NCBI GenBank assembly: GCA_963715025.1
Contig: CAVQQQ010000009.1
Location: forward strand, 248,001 to 312,000
Length of the DNA: 64,000 nt
From: DASSJT01 sp963715025
GTDB lineage: Bacteria; Actinomycetota; Actinomycetes; Actinomycetales; Dermatophilaceae
Direction: 5' to 3'
Part shown: positions 53,965 to 62,755 of the stretch, in pieces
Numbering within the stretch: position 1 is the first letter of the stretch
How the letters are laid out: each line of letters begins with the position of its first letter
Made by a program: the position numbers and the translations under genes
Notes under the pieces: generated by a model
What the model was told of the DNA's origin: nothing
Database searches by the model: none
What the model saw: the letters and a program-made list of their open reading frames with translations, nothing else

Positions 53965-54048
53965 TGGTGGCAGGTGAAGGATTCGAACCTTCGTAGCTTT
54001 CGCGACGGATTTACAGTCCGCTTCCATTGGCCGCTCGGACAACCTGCC
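53965..54048 (-). tRNA. tRNA-Tyr (GTA)
   Basis: Read on the minus strand it begins GGCAGGTTGTCCGAGCGGCC and ends TTCACCTGCCACCA, with acceptor stem GGCAGGT/ACCTGCC and T arm GGTTCGAATCC. The anticodon GTA is at 54012-54014 in GGACTGTAAATCC. A long variable arm (CGTCGCGAAAGCTACG region) makes it class II, as for tRNA-Tyr in bacteria. The CCA end is encoded. It is the only complete copy of the sequence whose 3' part recurs five times in the window. Confidence 0.95.
53966..54016 (-). repeat. att-like core within the intact tRNA-Tyr (site F)
   Basis: These 51 bp are the segment repeated at sites A, D and E (and eroded at B and C). They start at the encoded CCA end and stop just past the anticodon. 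The integrase gene lies on the adjoining side. Confidence 0.88.
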
Positions 54049-54143
54049 GTGGTGCGCGTGGAAGGATAGCAAGCCTTGGGCCCATCCCTGAAACCGAGCG
54101 CACAGCCGCACTGGTACCGCAGCGAGACCGCGCCGTCCTCTCC

Positions 54144-54611
54144 TCAGACCGAGGCGAGATGCGCGTCCAGGGACGCCGTCGTGGCGCGCAGCACGGCCAT
54201 GAGCTCGCGCAGCTGGCTGAGCTCCAGCCCACTCAAGCGGGCCACCTCGAGCTGAATGCCGGAAACGTCGGCCAGCCGGGCCTCCCCCTCCTCGGTCAAC
54301 GCCACCGTCACCCGTCGCTCGTCGGCCGGGTCGCGCTGTCGGCTTACCACCCCAGCAGCCTCCATCCGCTTCAGCATGGGTGAGAGGGTCCCCGAGTCGA
54401 GCCGCAGAGCGGCCCCGAGGTCCTTCACCGACTGCGCACCGGCCTGCCCCAGCACGATGAGCGCCAAGTACTGCGGGTAGGACAGCCCGAACGGCGCCAG
54501 CAGCTCCCGGTACAGCGCGTCGTAGGCGCGAGCGGCCGCATGCAGGGAGAAGCACACCTGCTGCTCGATGCGTACCTGCCGGCCAGATCCAGCCGATTTG
54601 CGTGACGTCAT
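54144..54611 (-). CDS. ohrR: OhrR-like MarR-family peroxide-sensing regulator
   Basis: The 155-residue regulator begins MTSRKSAGSGRQVRIEQQVC; Cys20 in QQVCFSLHAAARAYDALYRE is the peroxidatic cysteine position of OhrR, and the YDALYRELLAPFGLSYPQY stretch has the tyrosines that contact it. The winged HTH is LGAALRLDSGTLSPMLKRME with RDPADERRVTVALTEEG. It is divergent from ohr across an 87-bp spacer that carries a perfect palindrome. OhrR represses ohr until an organic hydroperoxide oxidises the cysteine. All these elements are present. Confidence 0.92.
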   Translation of the reverse strand: MTSRKSAGSGRQVRIEQQVCFSLHAAARAYDALYRELLAPFGLSYPQYLALIVLGQAGAQSVKDLGAALRLDSGTLSPMLKRMEAAGVVSRQRDPADERRVTVALTEEGEARLADVSGIQLEVARLSGLELSQLRELMAVLRATTASLDAHLASV

Positions 54612-54629
54612 GAGATCACTCTACATTAG

Positions 54630-54641
54630 ATTGTGCACAAT
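54630..54641. promoter_or_regulatory. OhrR operator candidate
   Basis: ATTGTGCACAAT is a perfect 12-bp palindrome in an AT-rich patch of the ohrR-ohr spacer, 19 bp from the ohrR start and 58 bp from the ohr start. MarR/OhrR dimers bind such sites. Confidence 0.75.
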
Positions 54642-54698
54642 GAATTCGTGCCCAATATTTCATACCAACAACCTCAACTGCCAAGACCAGGAGCGCCC

Positions 54699-55112
54699 AT
54701 GTCCGCCATCTACACCGCCTCAGCCACCGCCACCGGCCGCGAGGGCCGCGCGGTCAGCTCGGACGGCATACTCGACGTCGCACTGGCCGTGCCCAGCGAA
54801 CTGGGCGGCTCTGGCACGGGCACCAACCCCGAGCAGCTCTTTGCCGCCGGCTACGCCGCGTGCTTCGCCAGCGCCATGGGCGCGGTGGCCCGGCGGATGC
54901 GGGTCGATACCTCGGACGCCTCGGTCACCGCAGACGTGGGCCTCAAGGGCGCCACAAGCACCGGCTACGGGCTCGAGGTCACGCTCCGCGTCGAGCTGCC
55001 CGAGCACCTGGAGGGCGAGGTCGGCGAGCAGCTGGTGGCCCGCGCCCACGAGGTGTGCCCCTACTCCAATGCCACCCGCGGCAATATCGCGGTCGACATT
55101 CTCATCGACTGA
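54699..55112 (+). CDS. ohr: Organic hydroperoxide resistance protein Ohr
   Basis: The 137-residue product is full length and starts MSAIYTASATATGREGRAVS. The two redox cysteines are Cys55 in AAGYAACFASA and Cys120 in HEVCPYSNATRGN, as in the OsmC/Ohr family. The strand SSDGILDVALAVPSELGGSG is also typical. The dimeric enzyme reduces organic hydroperoxides with lipoyl-type thiols. It is divergent from its regulator gene and probably induced by it. The start ATG follows AGGAGC. Confidence 0.95.
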   Translation: MSAIYTASATATGREGRAVSSDGILDVALAVPSELGGSGTGTNPEQLFAAGYAACFASAMGAVARRMRVDTSDASVTADVGLKGATSTGYGLEVTLRVELPEHLEGEVGEQLVARAHEVCPYSNATRGNIAVDILID

Positions 55113-55145
55113 CCGCGTGCGGCACAGCAGGAGCAGGATGGGCCC

Positions 55146-56114
55146 GTGACCACTCCCGCACCCCCGCCCTCCCAGTGGGTTGACCTCGGCGGCGACGTTC
55201 ACTACGTCGACTATGGCGGCCCGGCCGAGGGCCCCGTGCTCGTCTGCGTCCACGGGCTCGGTGGATCCCACCTCAACTGGGCCGCCCTGGCCCCACACCT
55301 CACCCGGCAGGCACGGGTCATCGCCATCGACCTGCCCGGCTTCGGCCTCACCCGACCCGGGAGCCGCGCCGTCACGGTCCACGCCAACCAGGCCGTCCTG
55401 CACGGCTTCCTCACCGACGTCGTCGGCGGACCCGCCATCCTGCTCGGCAACTCGATGGGCGGCCTCATCACACTCATGGAGACGGCCGCCCACCCGGAGA
55501 TTGTCGCCGGGGCCATCCTGGTCGATCCCGCCCTCCCGCTGACCGTGCGCGGACGTCCAGACCCGCTCGTCTCGGCAACGTTCGCGATGTATGCCGTGCC
55601 TCGCCTCGGGATGCGCGTCCTCAACACGCGCAGGCGGCTGGGACCGCGCCGGATGGTGGCCGAGGTGCTCCAGCTGTGCTGCGTCGACCCAGGTCGCGTT
55701 CCGGCCGACGTCGTCGAAGAGCACGTCGCGCTGGCCCGCGCCCGCGGCGACTACCCCGAGGCGCCGGCGGCCATGATCGAGGCCGCCCGCTCGCTCATGC
55801 TCGTGCTGGCCAGGCGGCGCCGCTTCGCCGCGATGATCGACGGCATCACCGCACCGGTGCTCCTTCTGCACGGCGACAGCGACCGGCTCGTCCCGCTGGC
55901 CTCGGCCCAGGCGGTGTCACGAGCCCGACCCGCGTGGCGCTTCGAGGTGGCCAGAGACATCGGCCACGTCCCCCAGCTCGAAGACCCCGCTTGGACCGCC
56001 GCCCAGATCCTCGACTGGCTCGCCACCGACGCCATGGCGGCCGCCGCACGCGCTGGCACAGTCCGCTCGCTGCCGCTACCGGCCGAGCAGCTGACGGAGG
56101 GCCGCGAGCGGTGA
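55146..56114 (+). CDS. Alpha/beta hydrolase coupled to WS/DGAT gene
   Basis: From GTG 55146 the protein has 322 residues. Motifs of the fold are VHGLGGSHLNW (oxyanion loop), LLGNSMGGLITL with the nucleophile Ser, HGDSDRLVPL with the acid and DIGHVPQLEDP with the catalytic His. It looks like a complete cytosolic hydrolase. Its stop overlaps the start of a wax-ester synthase homologue by four bases, so both likely serve lipid ester metabolism, for example release or transfer of acyl groups. It starts 33 bp behind ohr. Confidence 0.9.
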   Translation: MTTPAPPPSQWVDLGGDVHYVDYGGPAEGPVLVCVHGLGGSHLNWAALAPHLTRQARVIAIDLPGFGLTRPGSRAVTVHANQAVLHGFLTDVVGGPAILLGNSMGGLITLMETAAHPEIVAGAILVDPALPLTVRGRPDPLVSATFAMYAVPRLGMRVLNTRRRLGPRRMVAEVLQLCCVDPGRVPADVVEEHVALARARGDYPEAPAAMIEAARSLMLVLARRRRFAAMIDGITAPVLLLHGDSDRLVPLASAQAVSRARPAWRFEVARDIGHVPQLEDPAWTAAQILDWLATDAMAAAARAGTVRSLPLPAEQLTEGRER

Positions 56115-57559
56115 AGCAGCTGTCGGGTCTCGACGCCCAGTTCCTCGCGATGGAGACGCACGCGGTTTTCGGCCACGTGGGAAGCGTCTGCGTGCTGACG
56201 CCGCCGACCTCGGGCCCCGATTTCACCCTCGACCACCTCACCAGCGCCATCGCCAGCCGCCTACCTCTGGTGCCGCTGCTGCGGCAGCGGCTGGTCGACG
56301 TGCCCCTGGGGCTGGACCACCCCTACTGGATCGACGACGCCGCGTTCGACATCGAGTTCCACGTCCGCGAGCTGGCTCTCCCTGCCCCGGGCAGCCAGCG
56401 CCAGCTCCATGACCAGGTCGCCCGGCTCCACGCCCGGCCGCTCGACCGCTCCCGCCCGCTGTGGGAGGTCTACCTCATCTCGGGCCTGCCCGAGAACCGG
56501 GTAGCCGTCTACTCCAAGATCCACCACGCGGCGGTCGACGGCGTCTCCGGCAGCGACGTGCTCAGTGCCCTGTTGGACCTCTCCCCTGAGGGGCGCCCGG
56601 ACGCACCGGTCGACGCCTTCAACGGCGAGGAGCCGCCGAGCACCCTGGGCCTGCTGACCCGGACCGCCAGCACCGCCCTGCGCCAGCCGGCCCACGCCGT
56701 CCGCGTCGTCTCGGACCTGGCCAAGTCGTCCCCTGCCCTCGCGGCCCTGGCCCGTGGCCCGCTGACCCGGCTGGTCGAGGCGGCCGGCTCCCTGGGCCGC
56801 GTTTCCACGGCCGGCCTGCTGCCCGGCATACGCCTGCGCGCCCCGCGCACTCCCTTCAACGCCCCCGTGACCCCACACCGGCGCTGGGCCTCGGCGAGCC
56901 TGCCCCTCGCTGAGGTGAAGACCGTGCGAGCCGGCACCCAGCTCACCGTCAACGACGTCGTCATGGCCCTCTGCGCCGGCGCGCTGCGCCGGTGGCTAGT
57001 CGCGCACGACGCGCTTCCGGCGGCTCCGCTCGTCTCCGCGGTGCCGGTGTCGGTCCGGGCCAGGGACCAGCGCGGGACTCTCGGCAACCAGGTGTCGCTC
57101 ATGTTCGCGGAGGTACCCACCCACCTGGCCACGCCAGGCGACCGGCTCGCCGCCACGCATCAGGCCATGGCTGCCGCGAAGGAGCAGCATGGCGCCCTGC
57201 CAGCGCGCCTGATGGCCGACGTCACGCAGTTTGCCCTGCCGGTGCTGGCGAACCGCGCCTGGCGGCTGTCGGCGCGCCTGCGCCTGATGGAGCGGGCCGC
57301 ACCGTTCAACCTGATCATCTCCAACGTGCCCGGGCCACCCATGCCGCTCTACCTCGCGGGCGCCGAGCTGGAGGCCTACTACCCGGTGTCGGCGGTCTCA
57401 GACGGCAACGGCCTCAACATCACGGTCATGAGCTACCGCGGCACGCTGTACTTCGGCCTGGTGTCGTGCCGGGAGCTCGTGCCCGATCTCGACGTCATGG
57501 CCGGCTACCTGCGCGAAGAGCTCGACGAGATGCTCGCCGACACGGTCGTGGCAGGATAA
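56111..57559 (+). CDS. Wax ester synthase/diacylglycerol acyltransferase (WS/DGAT) family
   Basis: From GTG 56111 the product has 482 residues and starts KQLSGLDAQFLAMETHAVFG. The condensation-like active site is KIHHAAVDGVSGSDVLSALL, with His138-His139 and Asp143. The structural motif ND in LTVNDVVMALCAGALRRWL and the C-terminal NLIISNVPGPPMPLYLAGAE and LNITVMSYRGTL segments are those of the WS/DGAT family. These enzymes esterify acyl-CoA with fatty alcohols or diacylglycerol, forming storage lipid in many actinobacteria. It is translationally coupled to the upstream hydrolase. No truncation is seen. Confidence 0.95.
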   Translation: MKQLSGLDAQFLAMETHAVFGHVGSVCVLTPPTSGPDFTLDHLTSAIASRLPLVPLLRQRLVDVPLGLDHPYWIDDAAFDIEFHVRELALPAPGSQRQLHDQVARLHARPLDRSRPLWEVYLISGLPENRVAVYSKIHHAAVDGVSGSDVLSALLDLSPEGRPDAPVDAFNGEEPPSTLGLLTRTASTALRQPAHAVRVVSDLAKSSPALAALARGPLTRLVEAAGSLGRVSTAGLLPGIRLRAPRTPFNAPVTPHRRWASASLPLAEVKTVRAGTQLTVNDVVMALCAGALRRWLVAHDALPAAPLVSAVPVSVRARDQRGTLGNQVSLMFAEVPTHLATPGDRLAATHQAMAAAKEQHGALPARLMADVTQFALPVLANRAWRLSARLRLMERAAPFNLIISNVPGPPMPLYLAGAELEAYYPVSAVSDGNGLNITVMSYRGTLYFGLVSCRELVPDLDVMAGYLREELDEMLADTVVAG

Positions 57560-57617
57560 CGAGAGCGCAGACCGGACACCTCCCGCCGTAGCGGCGGCAC
57601 CAGAAAGGCACGCCCCC

Positions 57618-58112
57618 ATGGCTGACAGCTCGTTCGACATCGTGAGCAAGGTCGACAAGCAGGAGGTCGACAACGCCCTCAACCAGGCGGCCAAGGAGGT
57701 CTCGCAGCGCTACGACTTCAAGGGGGTCGGCGCGTCGATCGAGTGGAGTGGTGACCAGGTCCTGCTCAAGGCCAACTCGCCCGAGCGGGTGCTGGCGGTC
57801 CTTGACGTCTTCGAGACCAAGCTGGTGCGCCGGGGTGTCTCGCTGAAGTCGATCGACTTCGGCGAGAAGGAGCCCAAACCGTCGGGTAAGGAGTACCGCC
57901 TCGAGGGCCCGCTCAAGGAGGGCATCTCGCAGGAGAACGCCAAGAAGATCTCCAAGATCATCCGCGATGAGGGTCCCAAGTCGGTGAAGGCCCAGATCCA
58001 GGGCGACGAGCTGCGCGTCACGTCCAAGTCCCGCGACGACCTCCAGGAGGTCCAGCGGCTGCTCAAGGGCAAGGACCTCGACGTGGCCCTCCAGTTCACG
58101 AACTACCGGTAG
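57618..58112 (+). CDS. yajQ: YajQ-family nucleotide-binding protein
   Basis: The 164-residue protein starts MADSSFDIVSKVDKQEVDNA and contains EVSQRYDFKGVGASIEWSG and VRRGVSLKSIDFGEKEPKPS, which are the YajQ signatures. Length and both ferredoxin-like halves are complete, ending DLDVALQFTNYR. YajQ homologues bind cyclic di-GMP or nucleic acid and affect gene expression. It starts 58 bp after the WS/DGAT gene behind a GAAAGGC sequence and is probably transcribed on its own. Confidence 0.95.
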   Translation: MADSSFDIVSKVDKQEVDNALNQAAKEVSQRYDFKGVGASIEWSGDQVLLKANSPERVLAVLDVFETKLVRRGVSLKSIDFGEKEPKPSGKEYRLEGPLKEGISQENAKKISKIIRDEGPKSVKAQIQGDELRVTSKSRDDLQEVQRLLKGKDLDVALQFTNYR

Positions 58113-58249
58113 ACGGTGCGCTGGACCGGCGCCCGGCCGGAGCCTCCGGCGTTGGGCCTTTCGCCTCTGGTCCGCCGGTTCCCCACCATGCCGTCCTTGA
58201 GTTGAGCTTACCGGATTGTCGCCGCGAGCTCCGGCAGGAGGAAGGAGCC

Positions 58250-58960
58250 ATGAGCCGAGTACAGGGACGGGCGGGGCCTCCGGCACGGGGATCGCCTACC
58301 CAGCTTGCCGGGTTTGCCGGTGTGACGGCTGAGCGGTGGTATCGGCTAGGCACGCTGGCCGTCGTGCTCGCGGTGACAGCCGCAGCCATCTACTTGGCTC
58401 TTGCCGTCGCTGCCTACGTGAACTACCCCGAGGCGTTCTCGCCGTGGAACAACAACTGGCTCAGCGACTTGGGAAACCGCGACCTGAACCCGGACGGTGC
58501 GGCCTTCTACCGGATCGGCTGTGCGTTGAACGGCGTGCTGATGATCGTCATGTTCGTGACCGTGACGCCGTGGCAGATCGACGCGAGTCGGCGACAGCGG
58601 GCTCTGGTGGGCTGGTCGCAAGTCTTTGGCGTCGTTGCCGCTGTGGCACTGATCATGACAGCGGTCTACCCGGAGGACATGTTTGACGCGCACCAGTTGT
58701 GGTCCAGAATCCTCGTCTCCGCGTTCGCCGGACTCCTGTTCGTCTCGTTCTTGGTCTTTCGCCAGCCTGAGACGTCGAACGCCCCCATCGCGGTTGCGGC
58801 GGTGGTGGGATACGGAGCCACCGTGCTTTGGCTGCTGTTCGGCGATGCCCACTGGATCGAATGGATAGTGGTCGCGGACGTGCTCCTCGTCGTTTGCATG
58901 ATCGGGATGCGCACCACGCGGCTCTGCCACGAAAGGCTGCAGCGGCTGCTCGATGGTTGA
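58250..58960 (+). CDS. DUF998-type membrane protein
   Basis: ATG 58250 follows the strong ribosome-binding sequence AGGAGGAAGGAG, so the longer upstream frame is rejected. The 236-residue protein has a ~30-residue cytosolic start and six membrane helices. FSPWNNNWLSDLGNRDLNPD and ALNGVLMIVMFVTV fit the DUF998 pattern, in which an SxLG/LSDLG motif follows the first helix. Function is unknown in this family. Its neighbours (yajQ and an SDR gene) do not suggest a pathway. Confidence 0.8.
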   Translation: MSRVQGRAGPPARGSPTQLAGFAGVTAERWYRLGTLAVVLAVTAAAIYLALAVAAYVNYPEAFSPWNNNWLSDLGNRDLNPDGAAFYRIGCALNGVLMIVMFVTVTPWQIDASRRQRALVGWSQVFGVVAAVALIMTAVYPEDMFDAHQLWSRILVSAFAGLLFVSFLVFRQPETSNAPIAVAAVVGYGATVLWLLFGDAHWIEWIVVADVLLVVCMIGMRTTRLCHERLQRLLDG

Positions 58961-59104
58961 CCGCCAGCGCGGCCGAGCCGGAGGCGGTTTGCCGTGCAGC
59001 CCGCCCACCGGCGGGCGGGCCGACCGAAGGCCGGGCACCCGGCATACCCTGCCCCTGTCGGCGGTTGACCCTCGCAGACGCCCACGACACGTAGGGAGTG
59101 GACC

Positions 59105-60001
59105 ATGGCCTGGAAGCCCTCGCAGATCGGTGACCTCAGCGGCACGACCGCGATCGTCACCGGAGCGAACTCCGGGATTGGGTTCGTCGAGGCGAGGACG
59201 CTGGCCGAGCATGGCGCGCGCGTCATCCTCGCCGTTCGCGACGTCGACGCGGGTCACACCGCGGCCGCGAGGATCCGCGGCAACACGACCGTCGAGCCGC
59301 TCGACCTGGCGTCGCTGGAGTCAGTAAGCGAGTTCGCAGACCGGGTGGACAGCCCTGTCGACCTTCTGATCAACAACGCTGGGGTGATGCAGCCGCCGTC
59401 ACGTCGCACGACGGTGGACGGCTTCGAGCTGCAGTTCGGCACGAACCACCTCGGCCACTTCGCTCTGACCGGCCGCCTGCTGCCCGCGCTGCTGGCTGCC
59501 CCCGCCCCGCGGGTCACCACAGTCGCCTCCCTGGCGCACAACCACGGGGACGAGCAAGTCGTGGATGGCAACCCGCCGGAGGGCTACAGCCCGGGGACGT
59601 CCTACGGCCGCTCCAAGCTCGCCAACCTCCTCTTCGCCCTCGAGCTGCACCGGCGCGCCACCGCCGCCGGGTCGCGCCTGACCTCGACCGCCGCCCACCC
59701 CGGCGTGGCGGTCACGAACCTCGTCGCCAGCCGTGACGGGATGGGTGCCCGATGGGTCGTCCGCACCTTTGCGCCGCCGCTGATGCGGATCGTGCTGCCA
59801 GGGTCCGAGGGCGGCGCTGAGTCGGTGCTCTATGCCGCGACGGTCGCCGCTCCGGGGTCGTACACCGGGCCGCAGGGGGCCGGGGAGGTGCGCGGCAAGG
59901 TCGGGCCGGCGAAGATGAGCCGCCTGGCGACCGACGAGGACCTCGCGCGCCGGCTCTGGACCGTCAGCGAGGAGCTCACCGGTGTGACGATCGAGCTGTG
60001 A
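59105..60001 (+). CDS. SDR oxidoreductase
   Basis: The 298-residue protein starts MAWKPSQIGDLSGTTAIVTG. It has the cofactor motif TGANSGIG (residues ~20-27), LLINNAGVM and the catalytic Ser and YxxxK in SYGRSKLANLLF. A Tyr-Gly-Arg-Ser-Lys pattern and a length of ~300 place it in the atypical WW-oxidoreductase/protochlorophyllide-reductase-like SDR group. All catalytic residues are present. Arg near LAVRDVDAG suggests NADPH. The substrate is unknown. Confidence 0.93.
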   Translation: MAWKPSQIGDLSGTTAIVTGANSGIGFVEARTLAEHGARVILAVRDVDAGHTAAARIRGNTTVEPLDLASLESVSEFADRVDSPVDLLINNAGVMQPPSRRTTVDGFELQFGTNHLGHFALTGRLLPALLAAPAPRVTTVASLAHNHGDEQVVDGNPPEGYSPGTSYGRSKLANLLFALELHRRATAAGSRLTSTAAHPGVAVTNLVASRDGMGARWVVRTFAPPLMRIVLPGSEGGAESVLYAATVAAPGSYTGPQGAGEVRGKVGPAKMSRLATDEDLARRLWTVSEELTGVTIEL

Positions 60002-60086
60002 CCCACTCGGGTCAGCGCTCCCCGAATTCACCGGCCTCCATTCCGATCGGGCAAAGCCGCACACCAGGGGCCGCAGCGCCGGCCCG

Positions 60087-60296
60087 TCACTTCAGGCGTC
60101 CCGCGTTCGCAATGATGACGGCCACTGAGGGGATGAAGGCCGCCACCACGCTCATGCCGATGGCGAGCGGGACCGACCACAGACGAACGAGGAACCAGGC
60201 CAACGCCAGGAGCCCGATGCACGAGCCCATGAGCGCGAGGTACCAGCGCATCTGCCTCTCCACGACACCATTGGACCCCAGGCCGAGGAAGGACAC
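60087..60296 (-). CDS. Small membrane protein (DUF3099-like)
   Basis: The minus strand encodes about 58-69 residues ending FIPSVAVIIANAGRLK. Two membrane helices are visible: WYLALMGSCIGLLALAWFLV and LWSVPLAIGMSVVAAFIP, after the basic VERQMR. The pattern resembles DUF3099 proteins of actinobacteria. I give GTG 60296; GTG 60263 is an alternative. The 3' end is close to the end of the SDR gene and convergent to it. The upstream open frame overlaps the aldo/keto reductase and is not part of it. Confidence 0.6.
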   Translation of the reverse strand: MSFLGLGSNGVVERQMRWYLALMGSCIGLLALAWFLVRLWSVPLAIGMSVVAAFIPSVAVIIANAGRLK

Positions 60297-60489
60297 GAAG
60301 CCGAGGAACTTGCCCGCGATGTGGATATGTGGAACATCCGCCGGCCCGGGGTACTTGGCAACTGATGGTGGGTGCCCGGCGCTCGAGCAGCGCTCGCACG
60401 TTGGACCGACGACAAGGACATGCGTAGGCGAACGCGCACACGAACAGACACGCAGACCAAGAGAAACGCAGACGAACAGGAGTGGTGAC

Positions 60490-61353
60490 ATGAAGCAGCG
60501 CGAGCTCGGCGACCTCAAGGTGGGCAGTATCGGCCTCGGGGGCATGCCGATGTCCATCGAGGGACGTCCCGATGAGGCCCGCGCGGTCGCGACCATCCAC
60601 GCGGCCCTCGAAGCGGGCGTCACGCTGATCGACACCGCCGATGCCTACCACCTCAAGGCCGGAGAGGTCGGCCACAACGAGGAGCTCATCGCCAAGGCCC
60701 TGCGGTCCTGGAGCGGCGACGCGTCCGACGTCCTGGTCGCCACCAAGGGCGGCCATCTGCGACCCGGCGACGGGACATGGACGCAGAACGGCGACCCCGC
60801 CTACCTCAAGCACGCCGCCAGGGAGTCCGCGCGCCGCCTTGGTGTCGAGGCCATCGGCCTCTACCAGTTCCACCGCCCCGACCCGAAGGTGCCCTACGCC
60901 GAGTCGATCGGCGCGCTGGTCGAGCTCCTCGACGAGGGGGTCATCGTCCGCGCTGGCATCTCCAACGCCTCCACAGCGCAGATCGACGAGGCCAACGAGG
61001 TCCTCGGCGGCCAGCTGGTCTCGGTGCAGAACCAGTTCTCGCCGGCCTTCCAGTCCAGCCGCGAGGAGCTAGACCACTGCGCTCGACTGGGCATCGCGTT
61101 CCTGCCATGGAGCCCCCTGGGCGGGATCTCCAACGCCGCCGAGCTCGGCGCGCAGCACTCCGGCTTCGCCGAGGTGGCGCAGCGGCACGGTGTGAGTCCG
61201 CAGCAGGTCGCCCTCGCCTGGGAGCTCTCGCTGGCCGAGGTGGTCATCCCGATCCCAGGGGCCTCGCGGCCCGCCTCGATCCAGGACTCGGTCAAGGCAG
61301 CCGACCTCGAGCTCACCGCCGAGGACCTTGCCACCCTGAACCGCAGACTCTGA
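60490..61353 (+). CDS. Aldo/keto reductase (paralogue of 22720-23580)
   Basis: The 287-residue protein starts MKQRELGDLKVGSIGLGGMP with a GGAG sequence six bases before ATG 60490. Catalytic positions are DTADAYHL (Asp, Tyr), VATKGGHLRPGDG (Lys) and YQFHRPDP (His), and the NADPH end is VVIPIPGASRPASIQDS. It is closely similar throughout to the reductase at 22.7 kb. No LysR gene is adjacent and the shared operator-like sequence is absent here, so its control must differ. This copy is likely the chromosomal original because it lies in intact surroundings. Confidence 0.93.
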   Translation: MKQRELGDLKVGSIGLGGMPMSIEGRPDEARAVATIHAALEAGVTLIDTADAYHLKAGEVGHNEELIAKALRSWSGDASDVLVATKGGHLRPGDGTWTQNGDPAYLKHAARESARRLGVEAIGLYQFHRPDPKVPYAESIGALVELLDEGVIVRAGISNASTAQIDEANEVLGGQLVSVQNQFSPAFQSSREELDHCARLGIAFLPWSPLGGISNAAELGAQHSGFAEVAQRHGVSPQQVALAWELSLAEVVIPIPGASRPASIQDSVKAADLELTAEDLATLNRRL

Positions 61354-61536
61354 GCAATCCCGCCTGAGTGCAGCTTCGCCGAAATGAGGCGCCCGCGCTC
61401 GCCGCGCCGGAGTCAGCTCCGGCGCCGTGGGGCCTTTCCCCGAGCGCGGTGGACGAAGGGTGCGAGACCGACGACGCCGGCGAAGCCGCTGACCGGGCGG
61501 CCCTTTAGCTCACCACGCACCTCTGACGCTCAAATG

Positions 61537-61577
61537 CGAGGGGTATGCCGGCCGGCTGCGTTCGGCACACCCCTCGC
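61537..61577. terminator. Hairpin terminator
   Basis: GCGAGGGGTATGCCG pairs with CGGCACACCCCTCGC with one mismatch and a ~11-base loop, ten bases beyond the stop of the minus-strand gene at 61587. Confidence 0.75.
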
Positions 61578-61586
61578 CTTGCGGGT

Positions 61587-62577
61587 TCAGAAGACCGACG
61601 TGCAGCGCTCGCCGAGGAAGTGCGCCATTGCGGCGAAAGGCTCCCCCGCGACCTCGGTCTGGACACCTGACTTGACCGTCCGCTCCTCGCCGTCGGCGGA
61701 CACGACGGCGATCTTCGGCTGGCGGCTCACCGTCTTCGTCACCGTGACCGACCTGGTCTGGTGCCACGGCAGGAACGTGCTGCGCGGGTCGCTCACGAGG
61801 TCCGAAGGGGCCCGGCCCTTGAGCGCCTTCCTCAGCATCGCGGCCGTCGGGTTGGTGTAGGCGTTCAGACCAGCCGCAATCCGCTCACCCCTGCTGGGCT
61901 TCTTCAAGACCAGCCCGGAGTTGAGCACGAAGAGGAAGCGGATGCCTTTGCCGCTCACGCCGGACAGAGCCCCGAGGAGCTCCAGCTCAGCCACCTCCTC
62001 CGACGCGTCGGCAACAGCCCCCGGCGATGGTCGGTACTCCCGGGATATCCCGCGCGCCGTCAGCCAGCGCTGCAGCTCGCCTGCACCGGTGCCCGTGGTC
62101 ACCGCCGAGTCGAGCAGCTCATCGACGCCCAGCACGTTGCCGTCGCGACCGACGAGCTGCCACCGCCCCGCCCAGTCGAGGCGGTAGGACGCTTGGCCCG
62201 CATCGATGAGAGCGGCCGCGACCAGGTGCTCCAGCAGCTCCCGGGTGGAACTGGCCGCCGCATCCTCGGGAGCGTCGTCGCGCAGCAGCGGGCACACCAG
62301 GGTTTCGGCCCTGCCCTCGCCGAGGTCGTCCAGCACTGTGCCCAATGTGGTTGGCGTCCGGTGCACCTCGTCGCCAGACCGGATGAGAGCCGCGGCCAGG
62401 GATCGGGAATGCTCGGCGCCCGCCTGGGCGACCATGTCCTGCCACGCCCTCGGCGACAGCTTCGAACCCCGTTGCCGAACATCCAGGTCTCGAGCTCCCG
62501 CAGGACCTGGTGCGGGTGTCGAGCAACCCGATGGCCTGCCTGGACGCATCCGGGTCGTCGTCGGCGGGGAGGGCCAT
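61587..62577 (-). CDS. Hypothetical protein, N-terminal part frameshifted
   Basis: From about 62470 to 61587 a single frame encodes ~295 residues: GSKLSPRAWQDMVAQAGAEH, LAAALIRSGDEVHRTPTTLG, DWAGRWQLVGRDGNVLGVDE, then FLFVLNSGLVLKKPSRGERI and the end AMAHFLGERCTSVF. Upstream, the likely start MMALPADDDPDASRQAIGLL lies in another frame (ATG 62577), and LETWMFGNG in a third, so one or two indels sit near 62470-62510. I recognise no family. It has no membrane helix. A helical first domain and a beta-rich second half with FVLN and HQTRSVTVTK are all that can be said. Confidence 0.6.
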
Positions 62578-62755
62578 GATGGCGGCGATACGCGCAGTCG
62601 GCGAACCGCCGGAACGAACATTGGTTTCATGACACGCAGTTGACGAGACTCACCCGCATGAGCGACGCTGGCGTCCCACTAAGCGAACGCTTACCTGAGC
62701 CCTTTCGGGAGTCCAGCCGCTCCCGACACCCAGCTCAACGGCATACAGGAGCGCC
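62578..62755. other. Divergent promoter spacer
   Basis: This 178-bp spacer separates the minus-strand hypothetical gene from the plus-strand SDR gene. GCGAACGCTTACC occurs at about 62684, but no definite promoter is assigned. Confidence 0.3.
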
